From contig NZ_JAULBC010000004.1 in assembly GCF_041060425.1 (NCBI RefSeq), positions 62,001 through 126,000 on the forward strand: DNA of 64,000 nucleotides. Reading direction: 5' to 3'. This DNA comes from Danxiaibacter flavus (lineage in GTDB: Bacteria; Bacteroidota; Bacteroidia; Chitinophagales; Chitinophagaceae). Shown in pieces: positions 50,233 to 59,875 of this stretch. The translations under genes and the position numbers were made by a program. The notes beneath the pieces were generated by a model. That model saw only the letters and a list, made by a program, of their open reading frames with translations. It ran no database searches and was not told the origin of the DNA. Position 1 is the stretch's first letter. Each line of letters begins with the position of its first letter.

Positions 50233-50931
50233 CTAATGACCGAAAAAATTAAACATCTTATACTTAACTTCAGCTGCAAGCCAATCCTCAGGAGTATCTA
50301 TGTCCTGAATTTCAATAGGATTAAGCTCTATAAATCCACAATTTGCATTGATTACGCTAGTCGTCTCTAAAAAAGTCTGTGGTTTAAAGATATAGAACTG
50401 ACCAGCATCGAAGTATCTGTCCAAAAGGTCTTGTGTTCTTGTGTTTGCAAACTCCTGGTGTTCATAATTTATTCTATCCTTATACCCGACAATCAATGCA
50501 CGTTCGATTGGATGGGGATACTTAACGACTGTTAAGAGACCATCTAAAGACTCATTTAAAAACTTTTCAACTCCAGCTACAATATGATTTTTTGAGCATA
50601 AAATTGAAGTTGGGTACAAACAGCAAACTAAATCGAAGACTTTCCCAGCATTTTGATAGTTTTTAATAACCTCCGTTATTACATCTGCAGTTGTGGCGAA
50701 GTCATTTGCATTTTCCTTTGACCTTAAGAATGGCACTTTAGCTCCGTAACTTCTGCAAAGCAAAGCGGCGTCTTCATCATCTGTTGAAACCATAACTTCA
50801 TCAAAAAGGTTAGAAGCCAACGCCTTTTCAATTGCATATGAGATTAAAGGCTTTCCTAAAAAATCTCTGAAGTTTTTGTTGGGAATTCTCTTGCTGCCTG
50901 TTCGCGCAGGAATTATAAGTAGTTTTTTCAT
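50233..50931 (-). CDS. pseF: CMP-pseudaminic acid cytidylyltransferase
   Basis: 232 residues. LLIIPARTGSKRIPNKNFRD is the CMP-sugar synthetase signature; DEVMVSTDDEDAA, PFLRSKENANDF, CLYPTSIL and DAGQFYIF follow, and the C-terminal ELNPIEIQDIDTPEDWLAAE is typical of PseF. It activates pseudaminic acid with CTP. It is separated from the aminotransferase upstream by 74 nt, the largest gap within the pse block. Confidence 0.93.
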   Translation of the reverse strand: MKKLLIIPARTGSKRIPNKNFRDFLGKPLISYAIEKALASNLFDEVMVSTDDEDAALLCRSYGAKVPFLRSKENANDFATTADVITEVIKNYQNAGKVFDLVCCLYPTSILCSKNHIVAGVEKFLNESLDGLLTVVKYPHPIERALIVGYKDRINYEHQEFANTRTQDLLDRYFDAGQFYIFKPQTFLETTSVINANCGFIELNPIEIQDIDTPEDWLAAEVKYKMFNFFGH

Positions 50932-51005
50932 GTTTCAATAGGTTATCAAGAACATGCATACTACTTATAATTCGAGTTATCAATCGAACATTAGTAATAT
51001 GCAGT

Positions 51006-52349
51006 TTAAAGAATCTTTCGGAAAACAGGCTTTGCAGCTTCGCCTATGAGATATTTCTCGTATCCTACTTCCAGAGCTTTTTTATACACCGACAATGATG
51101 CTTCAAAAGCATCCAAAAAGAAATTAACTTCTGTATTAGTGTGGCTGAAAGAAGGCACAAGCACACCCTGGAACAATACATCGTTTTTAATCATTTCCTG
51201 CATCATCAGCGTCCTAAATCCGGCATCCATCTGGCGTTCCCTATTCCTAAATACGAACGCTGGCATCCAGGAACTGCAACTAAGTGAAACAAAATCACTC
51301 AGACATTGCCTTTGAATGATGCCATTGCATTCACTGATCGCTTTCGCACCCATTTGCTGACTATGGCCAATTACATCATTATTTTCAAAGAAATCAATTG
51401 TCGCAAGGCCTGCTGCTATAGCGTGTGTTTCGCCACCGTGTGTTGTTGATATAAGAAATACCTTTTCTTCACCCTTACGATTAATTCCCCCTAATTCCAT
51501 TACTTCTTTCTTGCCGGTTAATGCACAGAATGAGAAGCCGTTTGCAATGCCCTTTCCCCACGTAGTCATGTCTGGTTCCAGAGAATATTTTCTTATGCTG
51601 CCGGGAAAATTCGTTTTAAACCCGGTAATCATTTCGTCAATAATGAAAAGCGCCCCATTCTTGTGAGCCAAATCAATCGCTTTTTGCAAAAAGCCACCAG
51701 GTTCTCCGCCACATGCACAAGTACCATCGCAGAAATTTTTTTCCGGTTCGGTAATCACACAGGCAATCTGCCCGGGGAACTTCTCAAACAGTGCTTCGAG
51801 TGATGCAGCGTCGCAAGCCTTAAACGTGACGGATAAATTATTGGTGTCATTTGGCACTCCTTTATTACAAGCAGTGCTTCCTATAAACCAGTCATCATAA
51901 CTATAGAAAGGATGTTCCGCTGGAAATGCCACCAACTTCCTTTTCGTAAAAGCCCGGGCTAACTTGACAGCTGCAGTTGTAACAGTTGATCCATTCTTGG
52001 CAAATTTGATCATGTCATGCTGAGGAACCAGGCTTAAAAACTTTTCGGCCATTTCCATTTCAATAACCGAGGGTCGTTGAAAATTGACGCCTTTCAGTAG
52101 TTCTTGTCGAACGCGTTCCAGTACTGGTTCAAAGGCATGTCCGAGACTTACCGAGGTAAGCCCCATGCTGCAATCCAGAAATTTATTGCCGTCGATATCC
52201 CATATCCATGCGCCTTTTCCGTGACTGATTGCGGCTGGTGATAATAAAGGAAATTGATCGTCTCCTTTAGAATATGTATGCGCACCGCCAGGAATTAACT
52301 GATGAATTTTTTGCCTGTAAATATTTGATTTTTCAAAGTTTAGGATCAT
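51006..52349 (-). CDS. Class III (GSA-type) aminotransferase
   Basis: 447 residues, PLP-dependent fold type I. HTYSKGDDQFPLLSPAAISH and DGNKFLDCSMGLTSVSLGH at the N-terminus, KFAKNGSTVTTAAVKLARAF, FIIDEMITGFK and MTTWGKGIANGFSFCALTG with the likely PLP lysine. It resembles glutamate-1-semialdehyde aminomutase, but lies in a sugar locus with SpsF and an aldo/keto reductase, so a sugar or amino-alditol substrate is more likely. A CxCxGE patch (CDGTCACGGEPG) is unusual. Substrate unknown. Confidence 0.82.
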   Translation of the reverse strand: MILNFEKSNIYRQKIHQLIPGGAHTYSKGDDQFPLLSPAAISHGKGAWIWDIDGNKFLDCSMGLTSVSLGHAFEPVLERVRQELLKGVNFQRPSVIEMEMAEKFLSLVPQHDMIKFAKNGSTVTTAAVKLARAFTKRKLVAFPAEHPFYSYDDWFIGSTACNKGVPNDTNNLSVTFKACDAASLEALFEKFPGQIACVITEPEKNFCDGTCACGGEPGGFLQKAIDLAHKNGALFIIDEMITGFKTNFPGSIRKYSLEPDMTTWGKGIANGFSFCALTGKKEVMELGGINRKGEEKVFLISTTHGGETHAIAAGLATIDFFENNDVIGHSQQMGAKAISECNGIIQRQCLSDFVSLSCSSWMPAFVFRNRERQMDAGFRTLMMQEMIKNDVLFQGVLVPSFSHTNTEVNFFLDAFEASLSVYKKALEVGYEKYLIGEAAKPVFRKIL

Positions 52350-52384
52350 TTTTTTAGAGTTAAAGGTTAAAAGAATGTATATAA

Positions 52385-53149
52385 TCAGGTTATGTCTTTT
52401 GCCAAAGATTTTACATAACCTTCATTACATTTAAAATGACTATTTAAAGCTGCAATAGCTGGATTCTGGATTAACAAATCTACATAGGCCATCCAATTCT
52501 TATCCGTCCCCAGCTCGACTATTAGTTTTTGCACAACCAACAAATCCGGGTACTCGTCAACAGTAAGTCGCATTTCCCCGAAGCTGTTTTCGCAACTAAC
52601 GTTAGCAGACTTAAAAAGACTTCCATTCCTAAAGGATGAATTGCGCCAAATAAAGGGCGTAACATGCTCGCGATCCGAATTCAGATGAGCCTCTTTCCAG
52701 GCTAATTCTAGTGCTTTAAAGGTAAAGGCCTCCACATCCAATCCGTCGGGATAAGTTCGCTCTAACGTATTTGAAACATAATCCAGTTCATTAGCCAGCA
52801 AATGACCAACTACAAGATCAATAATTGATCCATCGATAAGCGGACAATCAGATGTAACTCTTACTATATATTCAGGCTGAAATAAAAATGCTGTTTTGTA
52901 AAATCGATCCAGAACATCGTGAGTGTCGCCCCGATACGCCTCAATTCCATTTTGAAAAGCGATGTCGATGATTCTTGAAGCTTTCTTTTCATGGGTGGTT
53001 GCTACAACTGCCTTATCAATTCTTTTTGAGGTAAGTATTCGTTTTAAATGAACATCCAGTAAGGTCTGTTTATTTAAAACCTCCATCAACACTTTGCCAG
53101 GCAGCCTTGTCGAACCATATCTGGCCTGAGTAATTAGCAATACTTTCAT
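52385..53149 (-). CDS. SpsF-like cytidylyltransferase family protein
   Basis: 254 residues. QARYGSTRLPGKVLMEV is the nucleotidyltransferase loop of the SpsF/CMP-KDO-synthetase-like family; VVATTHEKKAS, YRGDTHDVLDRFY, RVTSDCPLIDG and LTVDEYPDLLVV follow. PseF already supplies CMP-pseudaminate, so this second enzyme probably activates another acid or polyol, or belongs to a side branch with the flanking reductase and aminotransferase (gaps 6 and 35 nt). Confidence 0.85.
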   Translation of the reverse strand: MKVLLITQARYGSTRLPGKVLMEVLNKQTLLDVHLKRILTSKRIDKAVVATTHEKKASRIIDIAFQNGIEAYRGDTHDVLDRFYKTAFLFQPEYIVRVTSDCPLIDGSIIDLVVGHLLANELDYVSNTLERTYPDGLDVEAFTFKALELAWKEAHLNSDREHVTPFIWRNSSFRNGSLFKSANVSCENSFGEMRLTVDEYPDLLVVQKLIVELGTDKNWMAYVDLLIQNPAIAALNSHFKCNEGYVKSLAKDIT

Positions 53150-53155
53150 AAAGTT

Positions 53156-54010
53156 CTACCAATTAACAGGGCTTAATAAATCGGTTCTGTCAGTCCGAAG
53201 AAAATCAATCTTTGCAAAAAGAAAATCACGATTCATTTTTTTAAAGATTGAAATGTTTTTCTTCAATTGGTCAAGGTTATCCACTCCAATTAATATTGCA
53301 TCGATGTAATCTTTAGAGTAAACATACTCCAAAGCCATCTGATCTATACTAAAGCAATATTCATCAGCCAGCTCCTCGATTATGTCTAGTTCTCTTTTAA
53401 GCGGAGATAACTTGCTGGAAGGTTTAGCAACAAAAAAAAGCCCCTGCAAAAAAACCGATCTTACGTGTATTTCTTTTCCTACAGACTTTGCTCTTAACAA
53501 TAGCTCACCTCGTTGGGAATGATTGTCTAATAGATTGAAAGGAACCTGAATAATATCAATGTCGGACTCAATTGCGGTAAGCAGCTCTTCATTTGAATAT
53601 ATCGATACACCGGTTTTCCTGACAGCTCCCCGCTTTTGCAGCGACTTTATAATTTGCTGAAAGTGCCCAGCTAAAAAATCTTTAAACGCGTGATACATGA
53701 GCACTTCGTAAGTATCTACGTCCAGGACCTCGAGCGACTGTAGAACACAAGTCTGCATTTCAGCAGGGCTCCTATAGGAAGCCGCCTTAAATTTATTGAC
53801 TATCCGGAATTTTCGCCCGGTTGCGCGATGGTAAGCACCTACACGTTGGATCGCATCTCCGTACAATTCAGCCGTATCTAAATCACGTACTGAATTTTCA
53901 AATGCGTAGTCAAGAATTTCTTTTGTCTTTTGAAGGTCGGGTTGTCCGGCATGGTTGTTAATACCATAATCCAGCCCAAGTTGGGCCGTGCCTAAAATAA
54001 TTTTTTTCAT
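53156..54010 (-). CDS. Aldo/keto reductase family oxidoreductase
   Basis: 284 residues. TIM-barrel AKR with the tetrad readable as Asp and Tyr in RDLDTAELYGDAI, Lys in VNKFKAAS and His in EVLMYHAFKDF, then VSIYSNEELL, QVPFNLLD and LIGVDNLDQLKKN. In sugar loci such enzymes reduce keto-sugars or aldehydes with NADPH. It is 18 nt downstream of pseC and 6 nt upstream of the SpsF-like gene. Confidence 0.87.
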   Translation of the reverse strand: MKKIILGTAQLGLDYGINNHAGQPDLQKTKEILDYAFENSVRDLDTAELYGDAIQRVGAYHRATGRKFRIVNKFKAASYRSPAEMQTCVLQSLEVLDVDTYEVLMYHAFKDFLAGHFQQIIKSLQKRGAVRKTGVSIYSNEELLTAIESDIDIIQVPFNLLDNHSQRGELLLRAKSVGKEIHVRSVFLQGLFFVAKPSSKLSPLKRELDIIEELADEYCFSIDQMALEYVYSKDYIDAILIGVDNLDQLKKNISIFKKMNRDFLFAKIDFLRTDRTDLLSPVNW

Positions 54011-54028
54011 TATTAAGTCTGAGCATAG

Positions 54029-55177
54029 TTAATAATAGCCCAAAATAGCCTCAATAACATATGCTTGTTCAGCATCTGTAAGCGTAGGATACATGGGAAT
54101 GCTTAGACATTTTTCATAGTATGATTCAGCAACTGGAAAACGGGCATCTTTATAGCCGCTGTTCCTGTAATAAGGCAACATGTGTACAGGAATGTAATGA
54201 ACCTGTGCGTATATATTTTTTGCTCTTAAATTTTCATATAAACCTTTACGATCGGACACCTGTATAACGTACAAATGATACGCATTTTCACCGCTGGTTT
54301 GCACAGCCAGGGGTTTTACAACCGAATTGGCAAATGCGGCATCGTATTTTGATGCAATTTCACGCCTACGCTTAAGGCCTTCATCGGCTCTCTTCAATTG
54401 AGAAGTTCCCAGGGCCGCCTGAAAATCAGTAAGCCTGTAGTTATATCCAAGTTCCTGCATTTCATAGTACCATCCGCCATGATTTTCATGCATCAAAGCA
54501 GGATCTTTTGTAATACCATGCGTCCGCAAAAGCAATAGCTTTTCGTAAAGAGTCTTATTGTTTGTTGTTATCATTCCTCCCTCACCACATGCAATGTGTT
54601 TAACAGGATGAAAAGAGAATATCGCAAGATCAGCATAAGTACCATTTCCGCAAAATTGTTTAACACCTTTGCTGTCTACGAAATATCCACCGGGTGCGTG
54701 ACAGGCATCTTCAAGAATCCAAAGTCCATATTTATCAGCCAGGGTTCTCAATTTTTCAGTATCAACTGCATAGCCCGCAAAATCAACCGGAACAATTCCC
54801 GTAAATGTTCCTGCGGGAGCTGAACTTAACAATTTTTCAACCGCATCCAGATCAATTGTCGCTGTCTCCGCATTAACATCAACTAATGTCACCGTTCCTC
54901 CGCAATACTTAATGCAGTTTGCCGAGGCGGCAAAAGTTATATCAGGAACAATCACATTCGACTTTTCATCAACACCAAGCGCTAAGGCTGCGAGGTGAAG
55001 GGCGGCCGTTCCATTTGACACAGCTACTGCGTATTTGGCATTTACATAGGTAGCAAATGCCTTCTCAAAGGATAAAATTGCAGGCCCCTGAGTCAAAAAA
55101 TCAGACTGAAGTGCCTGTGTTACTTCTTTAATATCTTCTTCTGTGATGTGCTGTCTGCCGTAAGGAATGCTATTCAT
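54029..55177 (-). CDS. pseC: UDP-4-amino-4,6-dideoxy-N-acetyl-L-altrosamine transaminase
   Basis: 382 residues of the DegT/DnrJ/EryC1 aminotransferase family. PYGRQHITEEDIKEVTQAL, SDFLTQGP, YAVAVSNGTAALHLAALALG, PDITFAASANCIKYCGG, EDACHAPGG and FSFHPVKHIACGEGGMI with PLP Lys193. It aminates the C4 keto group of the PseB product. It begins 4 nt after the pseB stop, as in most pse clusters. Confidence 0.94.
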   Translation of the reverse strand: MNSIPYGRQHITEEDIKEVTQALQSDFLTQGPAILSFEKAFATYVNAKYAVAVSNGTAALHLAALALGVDEKSNVIVPDITFAASANCIKYCGGTVTLVDVNAETATIDLDAVEKLLSSAPAGTFTGIVPVDFAGYAVDTEKLRTLADKYGLWILEDACHAPGGYFVDSKGVKQFCGNGTYADLAIFSFHPVKHIACGEGGMITTNNKTLYEKLLLLRTHGITKDPALMHENHGGWYYEMQELGYNYRLTDFQAALGTSQLKRADEGLKRRREIASKYDAAFANSVVKPLAVQTSGENAYHLYVIQVSDRKGLYENLRAKNIYAQVHYIPVHMLPYYRNSGYKDARFPVAESYYEKCLSIPMYPTLTDAEQAYVIEAILGYY

Positions 55178-55181
55178 GATA

Positions 55182-56198
55182 TTATGCTACGAAATTAGGA
55201 TCTATGTGCTGTTTGATAAGGCCTCTCAATGATTCAACAGTCTCCCACTCAGTATTTGTTCCCGAGTTATACTTAAAGCCGATTTCTACAGGCTGAGCTT
55301 TGAAATGATTAAGATACTCATCACGTGACCATCCGGGCACCTGTGGCAAAATAACATAGTATTTGCCAACGTCTACGGTTGTAAATGAATCGGCCTCTGT
55401 AATCATTTCTTCGTGAATCTTTTCTCCGGGTCTAATCCCTACTATCGGTTTCTCTGCGTTAGGAGCTACAGCTTCTGCTACGTCTAAAATCTTGTATGAT
55501 GGAATTTTGGGTACAAAGATCTCACCACCCCAGTGATGCTGTAATGCAAAAAGTACCATGTTAACGCCATCTTCCAACGAAATATTGAACCTTGTCATTC
55601 TTTCGTCAGTAATAGGAAGGATGCCACTCTTTTTCTTTTCTAAAAAGAATGGTATAACGGAGCCCCGTGAGCCCATCACGTTCCCATAGCGAACAACAGA
55701 AAAACGTAGGTTTCTTTTCCCTTTGATATTATTTGCTGCAACAAATAACTTGTCAGAGCAGAGTTTAGTTGCTCCGTACAAATTGATCGGAGCAGCAGCT
55801 TTATCAGTCGATAACGCCACAACGTCCTGCACGCCGCAGTCTAATGCTGCGTTAATCACATTCTCAGCACCCATGACATTAGTTAGAATACATTCCATTG
55901 GGTTATATTCCGCAGTTGGCACCTGCTTAAGCGCTGCTGCATGGATTATAATATCAATACCTTCACAAGCACGTTTTAATCGTTCCGCACTACGTACATC
56001 TCCAATAAAAAAACGGATGTTTGGATATTTTGAAGAAGGGAAGGAAGCCGCCATTTCAAACTGCTTCAATTCGTCTCGTGAAAAAACAACCATCCGCTTG
56101 ATATCAGGATATTTTGCCAGCACTTCGGCTACAAATTTTTTTCCGAATGAGCCCGTTCCTCCGGTTATTAATATCGATTTACCATTTAAATCAAGCAT
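55182..56198 (-). CDS. pseB: UDP-N-acetylglucosamine 4,6-dehydratase (inverting)
   Basis: 338 residues. SDR with ILITGGTGSFGKKFVAEVL, VVFSRDELKQFEMA, FFIGDVRSAERL, IIHAAALKQVPTAEYNPME and the catalytic segment ALSTDKAAAPINLYGATKLC, which is essentially the PseB/FlaA1 consensus. First committed step toward pseudaminic acid: dehydration with C5 inversion. It is the first biosynthetic gene after the export genes (14-nt gap). Confidence 0.95.
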   Translation of the reverse strand: MLDLNGKSILITGGTGSFGKKFVAEVLAKYPDIKRMVVFSRDELKQFEMAASFPSSKYPNIRFFIGDVRSAERLKRACEGIDIIIHAAALKQVPTAEYNPMECILTNVMGAENVINAALDCGVQDVVALSTDKAAAPINLYGATKLCSDKLFVAANNIKGKRNLRFSVVRYGNVMGSRGSVIPFFLEKKKSGILPITDERMTRFNISLEDGVNMVLFALQHHWGGEIFVPKIPSYKILDVAEAVAPNAEKPIVGIRPGEKIHEEMITEADSFTTVDVGKYYVILPQVPGWSRDEYLNHFKAQPVEIGFKYNSGTNTEWETVESLRGLIKQHIDPNFVA

Positions 56199-56212
56199 AA
56201 TGTAAATTCTTA

Positions 56213-57262
56213 CTATGAAAGTAACTGTTTATATATTTTTCTGAAAAATATTAAGATTGTTGCAAGAACTCCTAGCACAAATGCACCAATAACCGTCCAT
56301 TTGAGCAAACTGGCTTTTTCCTTTACCAAGGGCTGGCTTGGTTCGTCTATTATTTGATAAAGCGGCATTTCTTTTTGCAGAGTCATTTTTGCAATCTCAA
56401 GGTTTTTAACAACCTCACCGTAAGCGGTTCCTGCCGCCTGAGCCTGTAACTGATTCCATTGAACATCGGTTCTCTTTGATTGAAGCGCGGGATTAAGGTT
56501 AAATGTTCGATCAGTTACGTTTGCTGCAGAAATTATAGAAGATCCCAAGAGTCTTTTTAAACTGTCTGCCTCATTTTGTAACATTTCCAGATTGTTTTGA
56601 GCTGTCTTCGTTTTAGTGTCAATGTAAAACTTCGAGGCTTCTTGAACTACATTCCTGGCAAGATGAATAGATACTAATTCGAACGAGCTTTTGGTCGACA
56701 CAGAGTAAAAACTTAATTTTTTGTCAGGCTTGCTAACATCTAAAACACCCTTAACCAACATGTCGCGAATTGCATTAATAAGACTGTCCTGAACTGGAGT
56801 TACCGAATTAATGTCATTAGGAAAAGGCAACTGCGCTTTTACATAAGCATTTTCTTTCCAGCCCTGCAACCCCGGAAAACTATCGCAGATGTAATTAATT
56901 AGCAGATCATTCCTGGCAGGAATTTTTTTGAACAACGCTCCCTTAATAATTCTTGTTGTTTTAAGAAGTTCAATGATGTTTTCGCCCTCAAAAACATCAC
57001 TGGTCACGTTTCCAGATAAGTCCAATCCGAATTGGCCTACCAATCCCATTAAACCGCCACCCCTAGAATCATTGTTCGATAATACAAAAGTGACTGTCCC
57101 CGTATAAGTTGGCTTTTTCCTTATTGCATATATGGATCCCAATACGCCACCAACAAGTACACATATTGAAATAGTAAGCCATTTAGATCGCAAATACGCA
57201 AGCCATTCCTTGATCTTGCCAACTAATTCTTTCAGCGTAATTTGTTGCTCTTGCTCAGGCAT
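56213..57262 (-). CDS. Wzz-type chain-length determinant
   Basis: 349 residues. One membrane helix near residues 32-50 (ISICVLVGGVLGSIYAI), a PTYTGTVTFVLS first strand, a long periplasmic helical region (FYIDTKTKTAQNNLEMLQNE), and a second helix near 320-342 after PLYQIIDEPSQPLVKEK. The proline-rich motif before the second helix is characteristic of Wzz. No fused tyrosine kinase. It follows the export gene by 19 nt and would set polymer length with the EpsG-like polymerase. Confidence 0.9.
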   Translation of the reverse strand: MPEQEQQITLKELVGKIKEWLAYLRSKWLTISICVLVGGVLGSIYAIRKKPTYTGTVTFVLSNNDSRGGGLMGLVGQFGLDLSGNVTSDVFEGENIIELLKTTRIIKGALFKKIPARNDLLINYICDSFPGLQGWKENAYVKAQLPFPNDINSVTPVQDSLINAIRDMLVKGVLDVSKPDKKLSFYSVSTKSSFELVSIHLARNVVQEASKFYIDTKTKTAQNNLEMLQNEADSLKRLLGSSIISAANVTDRTFNLNPALQSKRTDVQWNQLQAQAAGTAYGEVVKNLEIAKMTLQKEMPLYQIIDEPSQPLVKEKASLLKWTVIGAFVLGVLATILIFFRKIYKQLLS

Positions 57263-57281
57263 ATATTGATGAGAATTATAA

Positions 57282-59729
57282 TTATTTGGTCAAATTAATA
57301 ATTGCAACAACTACTGCGGCCAAGGAGGCCAACGCGCTTGATACACCTATTATTTCCCCAGTCGAAAAGGCTTTTCGTTCAGGCTTTTCGGGCACGACAA
57401 TTTCTGATCCAGGTTTAACTGTGGGATAGTTTTTAAAAAACAAAAAATGTCTGGTCGCCTTCGCTTTTCCATTAGCATAAAGAATATATGATTTGCTTTT
57501 TCTTCCTCTTTCCGAAACACCGCCCGCAGCCGACAAATAGTTTTTAAAACTGTAGGATTTGTCATACGGAATTTGCGTTGGGAATAACACGCTTCCGCTC
57601 ACCCTAACCTGGGCATTGAATCGAGGAACAAAAAGCTCGTCGCGTCCTTTTAAAACGACATCCTCGGGAGATCCGGGGTTACGCAGTATTTTCTCTAGGT
57701 CTATGGGGATTTGGTCAAATTCTTTTATAAGATCTTCCGTAATGTTCGTACTTGAGGTGTCTTTCAACTGGGACTGAATTTTTTCAATCTTTTGTTTACG
57801 AAGGGCGGTCATTTCATTATCATCATTGTATCTTTTAACATACGCGCCCTGAATGTACGCCTCCGGAGTAAATCCTCCTGCTCTCTTTACCAAATCACTT
57901 ACGCGTTCCTCTCTTTTTGATAAAACATATGGTCCCGGGTATTGGAACTGACCAGCTACTGTCACCGTTTGTAACTCCTGGTAACCTGGCTTTTTGCGTA
58001 CTGTAACAACATCAAAGGGCTGTAGTTTAATGTTGTTAGATCCTGAAGAAAGATCTCCAATATCATTTATTTCAACAATATCACTGGCTCTAATGTCTTG
58101 TGAAGTAAGCGTATCTCGTTTTATGAGCCTTGCCACTTCAATTCTCCTGGTATATGCTCCTTCCGCTAACCCCCCGGCCTGAATAACAAGATCTTTCAAA
58201 CTAATGTTATTTCCATAACTATAAAATCCGGGATTTCTTACTTCTCCTTGTACTGACACATAGTATTCATCCCTTAAATCGAAAATTGATTTAATCACAA
58301 CCGAATCTTCTCTTTTCAAATTAATCTGCTCACTCCCATTGAGAACATTTTTTACATTGAATGAAAGAATTTCTTTGGTAAGATCTGGCTGCAAACGAAT
58401 AATTTGCCCCCTGTCGGTATATGCATCCTCTCTAATGCCATCAGCTTTCTTTATCAGATCGCTCAACGTCATTCCTTGTGTTAACTCAAAACCTCCGCCT
58501 CTGAACACAGCCCCGGTTATTGTAACTCTATTTACATATCGCCCCAATAGTTTATCTACAGCGTAAAAATCGCCGCCTTTAGGTTGATAAGTCTCGTACT
58601 CCTTTGCAAATATGTCTTTTACCTGCAATTCCTTATCCGTGAACTGCGTAACTTTTACGGATGCTCTATATGCACTATCAGAAAAGCCTGACGAAAATTT
58701 CAACAAATCACTAAAACTCTCGCCCGGTAATATTTCAAAAATTCCTGGTCTCTTTACATAACCGGAAATTTCCACACGATCTTTATATGCTGGAATGCGG
58801 ATAACATCATTATCCCTTAAGTTAACATTGTCAGACTGATCACCATTTACAAGAAAACGATACAGGTCAATTTTCTTAAATAGCTTATTACTTCGGATTA
58901 GTTCAATTTCCCTAAAGCTACCGAACTGGGAAGGGCCGCCGCAAACAAACAGCGCATTAAAAGCAGTTGATAGGGATGGCAGTGTATAGTTTCCTGGTTT
59001 GTTGCTTCCAATAATAGTCACCCGGATGCTACGTATGTTTCCAAGCGTAACGGATAATTTTGACCCGCCGTTACCCAATGTCGGATACGCAGAACGCTGC
59101 ATATACCCCTTAATTCTGTCGGTTGCGGCTTCTATCGTCATTCCCCCTACCTTAATTTGGCCTACATTAGGTATATATATCGCACCCTCTGATGAAACTG
59201 TCAAAGAATGAGCGACCTCCTGTATGCCATATACTGATATTTCAAGCTGATCGTCAGGCCCTATTTGATAATTAAGAGGTGTAGCTATGCGCAAGTTGGG
59301 TTCAAATGTAAGGGATTGATTGTTAAATAATTCAGATCCGAATATCTTGGGATCGATCAACGGCTGTGGCTTTCTATTTGTATCGATAGACGATGAATCT
59401 TCGAAGCGATTGGGTTGAACAGTAAGCGTGTCGGAGTTTTGTTTAGAGCCAGTCAAACTCTTATTGGCATTTAACATGGCAATCCGCTGCTTCAGCTTAT
59501 TGATCTCGTCAGGCAACATTCCTTTAGATGCAGCCATTTGTTCTGCCTGCTCCACTGTCATTCCTGACGCTCTTAGCTGTTGCTGATATTTGTAGATTTG
59601 TGCATCAGTCAACTGATCTACTTTGATTTTGCTTAAATCACCTCCCCTCAGAAGATCCTGCGAATAGACCGTTGCAACAGAAACAATTATCGCTATAGCT
59701 GAAAAATAGAATTTAAGGTACCGTTTCAT
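57282..59729 (-). CDS. Wza-like polysaccharide export protein with multiple SLBB domains
   Basis: 815 residues; signal peptide MKRYLKFYFSAIAIIVSVATVYSQ. A polysaccharide-export domain begins at YQIGPDDQLEISVYGIQ, and about six SLBB beta-grasp repeats follow (VTIIGSNKPGNYTL, VEISGYVKRPGIFEI, VTITGAVFRGGGFEL, VSVQGEVRNPGFYSY, VTVAGQFQYPGPYVL, VRVSGSVLFPTQIPY). A C-terminal helix SSALASLAAVVVAIINL may cross the outer membrane. It is the large Bacteroidota form of Wza, forming the export channel, and the first gene of the operon. Confidence 0.93.
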   Translation of the reverse strand: MKRYLKFYFSAIAIIVSVATVYSQDLLRGGDLSKIKVDQLTDAQIYKYQQQLRASGMTVEQAEQMAASKGMLPDEINKLKQRIAMLNANKSLTGSKQNSDTLTVQPNRFEDSSSIDTNRKPQPLIDPKIFGSELFNNQSLTFEPNLRIATPLNYQIGPDDQLEISVYGIQEVAHSLTVSSEGAIYIPNVGQIKVGGMTIEAATDRIKGYMQRSAYPTLGNGGSKLSVTLGNIRSIRVTIIGSNKPGNYTLPSLSTAFNALFVCGGPSQFGSFREIELIRSNKLFKKIDLYRFLVNGDQSDNVNLRDNDVIRIPAYKDRVEISGYVKRPGIFEILPGESFSDLLKFSSGFSDSAYRASVKVTQFTDKELQVKDIFAKEYETYQPKGGDFYAVDKLLGRYVNRVTITGAVFRGGGFELTQGMTLSDLIKKADGIREDAYTDRGQIIRLQPDLTKEILSFNVKNVLNGSEQINLKREDSVVIKSIFDLRDEYYVSVQGEVRNPGFYSYGNNISLKDLVIQAGGLAEGAYTRRIEVARLIKRDTLTSQDIRASDIVEINDIGDLSSGSNNIKLQPFDVVTVRKKPGYQELQTVTVAGQFQYPGPYVLSKREERVSDLVKRAGGFTPEAYIQGAYVKRYNDDNEMTALRKQKIEKIQSQLKDTSSTNITEDLIKEFDQIPIDLEKILRNPGSPEDVVLKGRDELFVPRFNAQVRVSGSVLFPTQIPYDKSYSFKNYLSAAGGVSERGRKSKSYILYANGKAKATRHFLFFKNYPTVKPGSEIVVPEKPERKAFSTGEIIGVSSALASLAAVVVAIINLTK

Positions 59730-59774
59730 CCTGACTTTTTTTACATGGCTCCGCCACCTGAGTCACATACCATC

Positions 59775-59806
59775 AAAAAAATATCGATCAGAAAGAACGA
59801 CCGATA
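59775..59806 (-). terminator. Terminator-like hairpin in the operon leader (candidate attenuator)
   Basis: On the minus strand an 8-bp stem (TATCGGTC/GATCGATA, one G-U pair) with a 9-nt loop is followed after one base by seven T. It lies within the approximately 130-nt leader between the promoter at 59868 and the start at 59729, so it would block the operon unless read through. Confidence 0.6.
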
Positions 59807-59867
59807 GTATTCTTGCTTTTTCGGCTGGATGGCATATGAATCCCCCTTTGAAATTATTAACCGGCCG

Positions 59868-59875
59868 CAAATATA
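59868..59875 (-). promoter_or_regulatory. Promoter of the polysaccharide operon
   Basis: The minus strand has TATATTTG (exact TAnnTTTG) preceded by a TTTTTG -33-type element 18 nt upstream. It is the best complete promoter in the window and would give a leader of about 130 nt. The 353-bp divergent gap to the DUF5009 gene contains nothing else I recognise. Confidence 0.7.

Noticed and set aside
28791..59729. UpxY/NusG-like antiterminator encoded in the locus
   Set aside because: None of the proteins read like NusG; the candidate attenuator therefore lacks a linked regulator.
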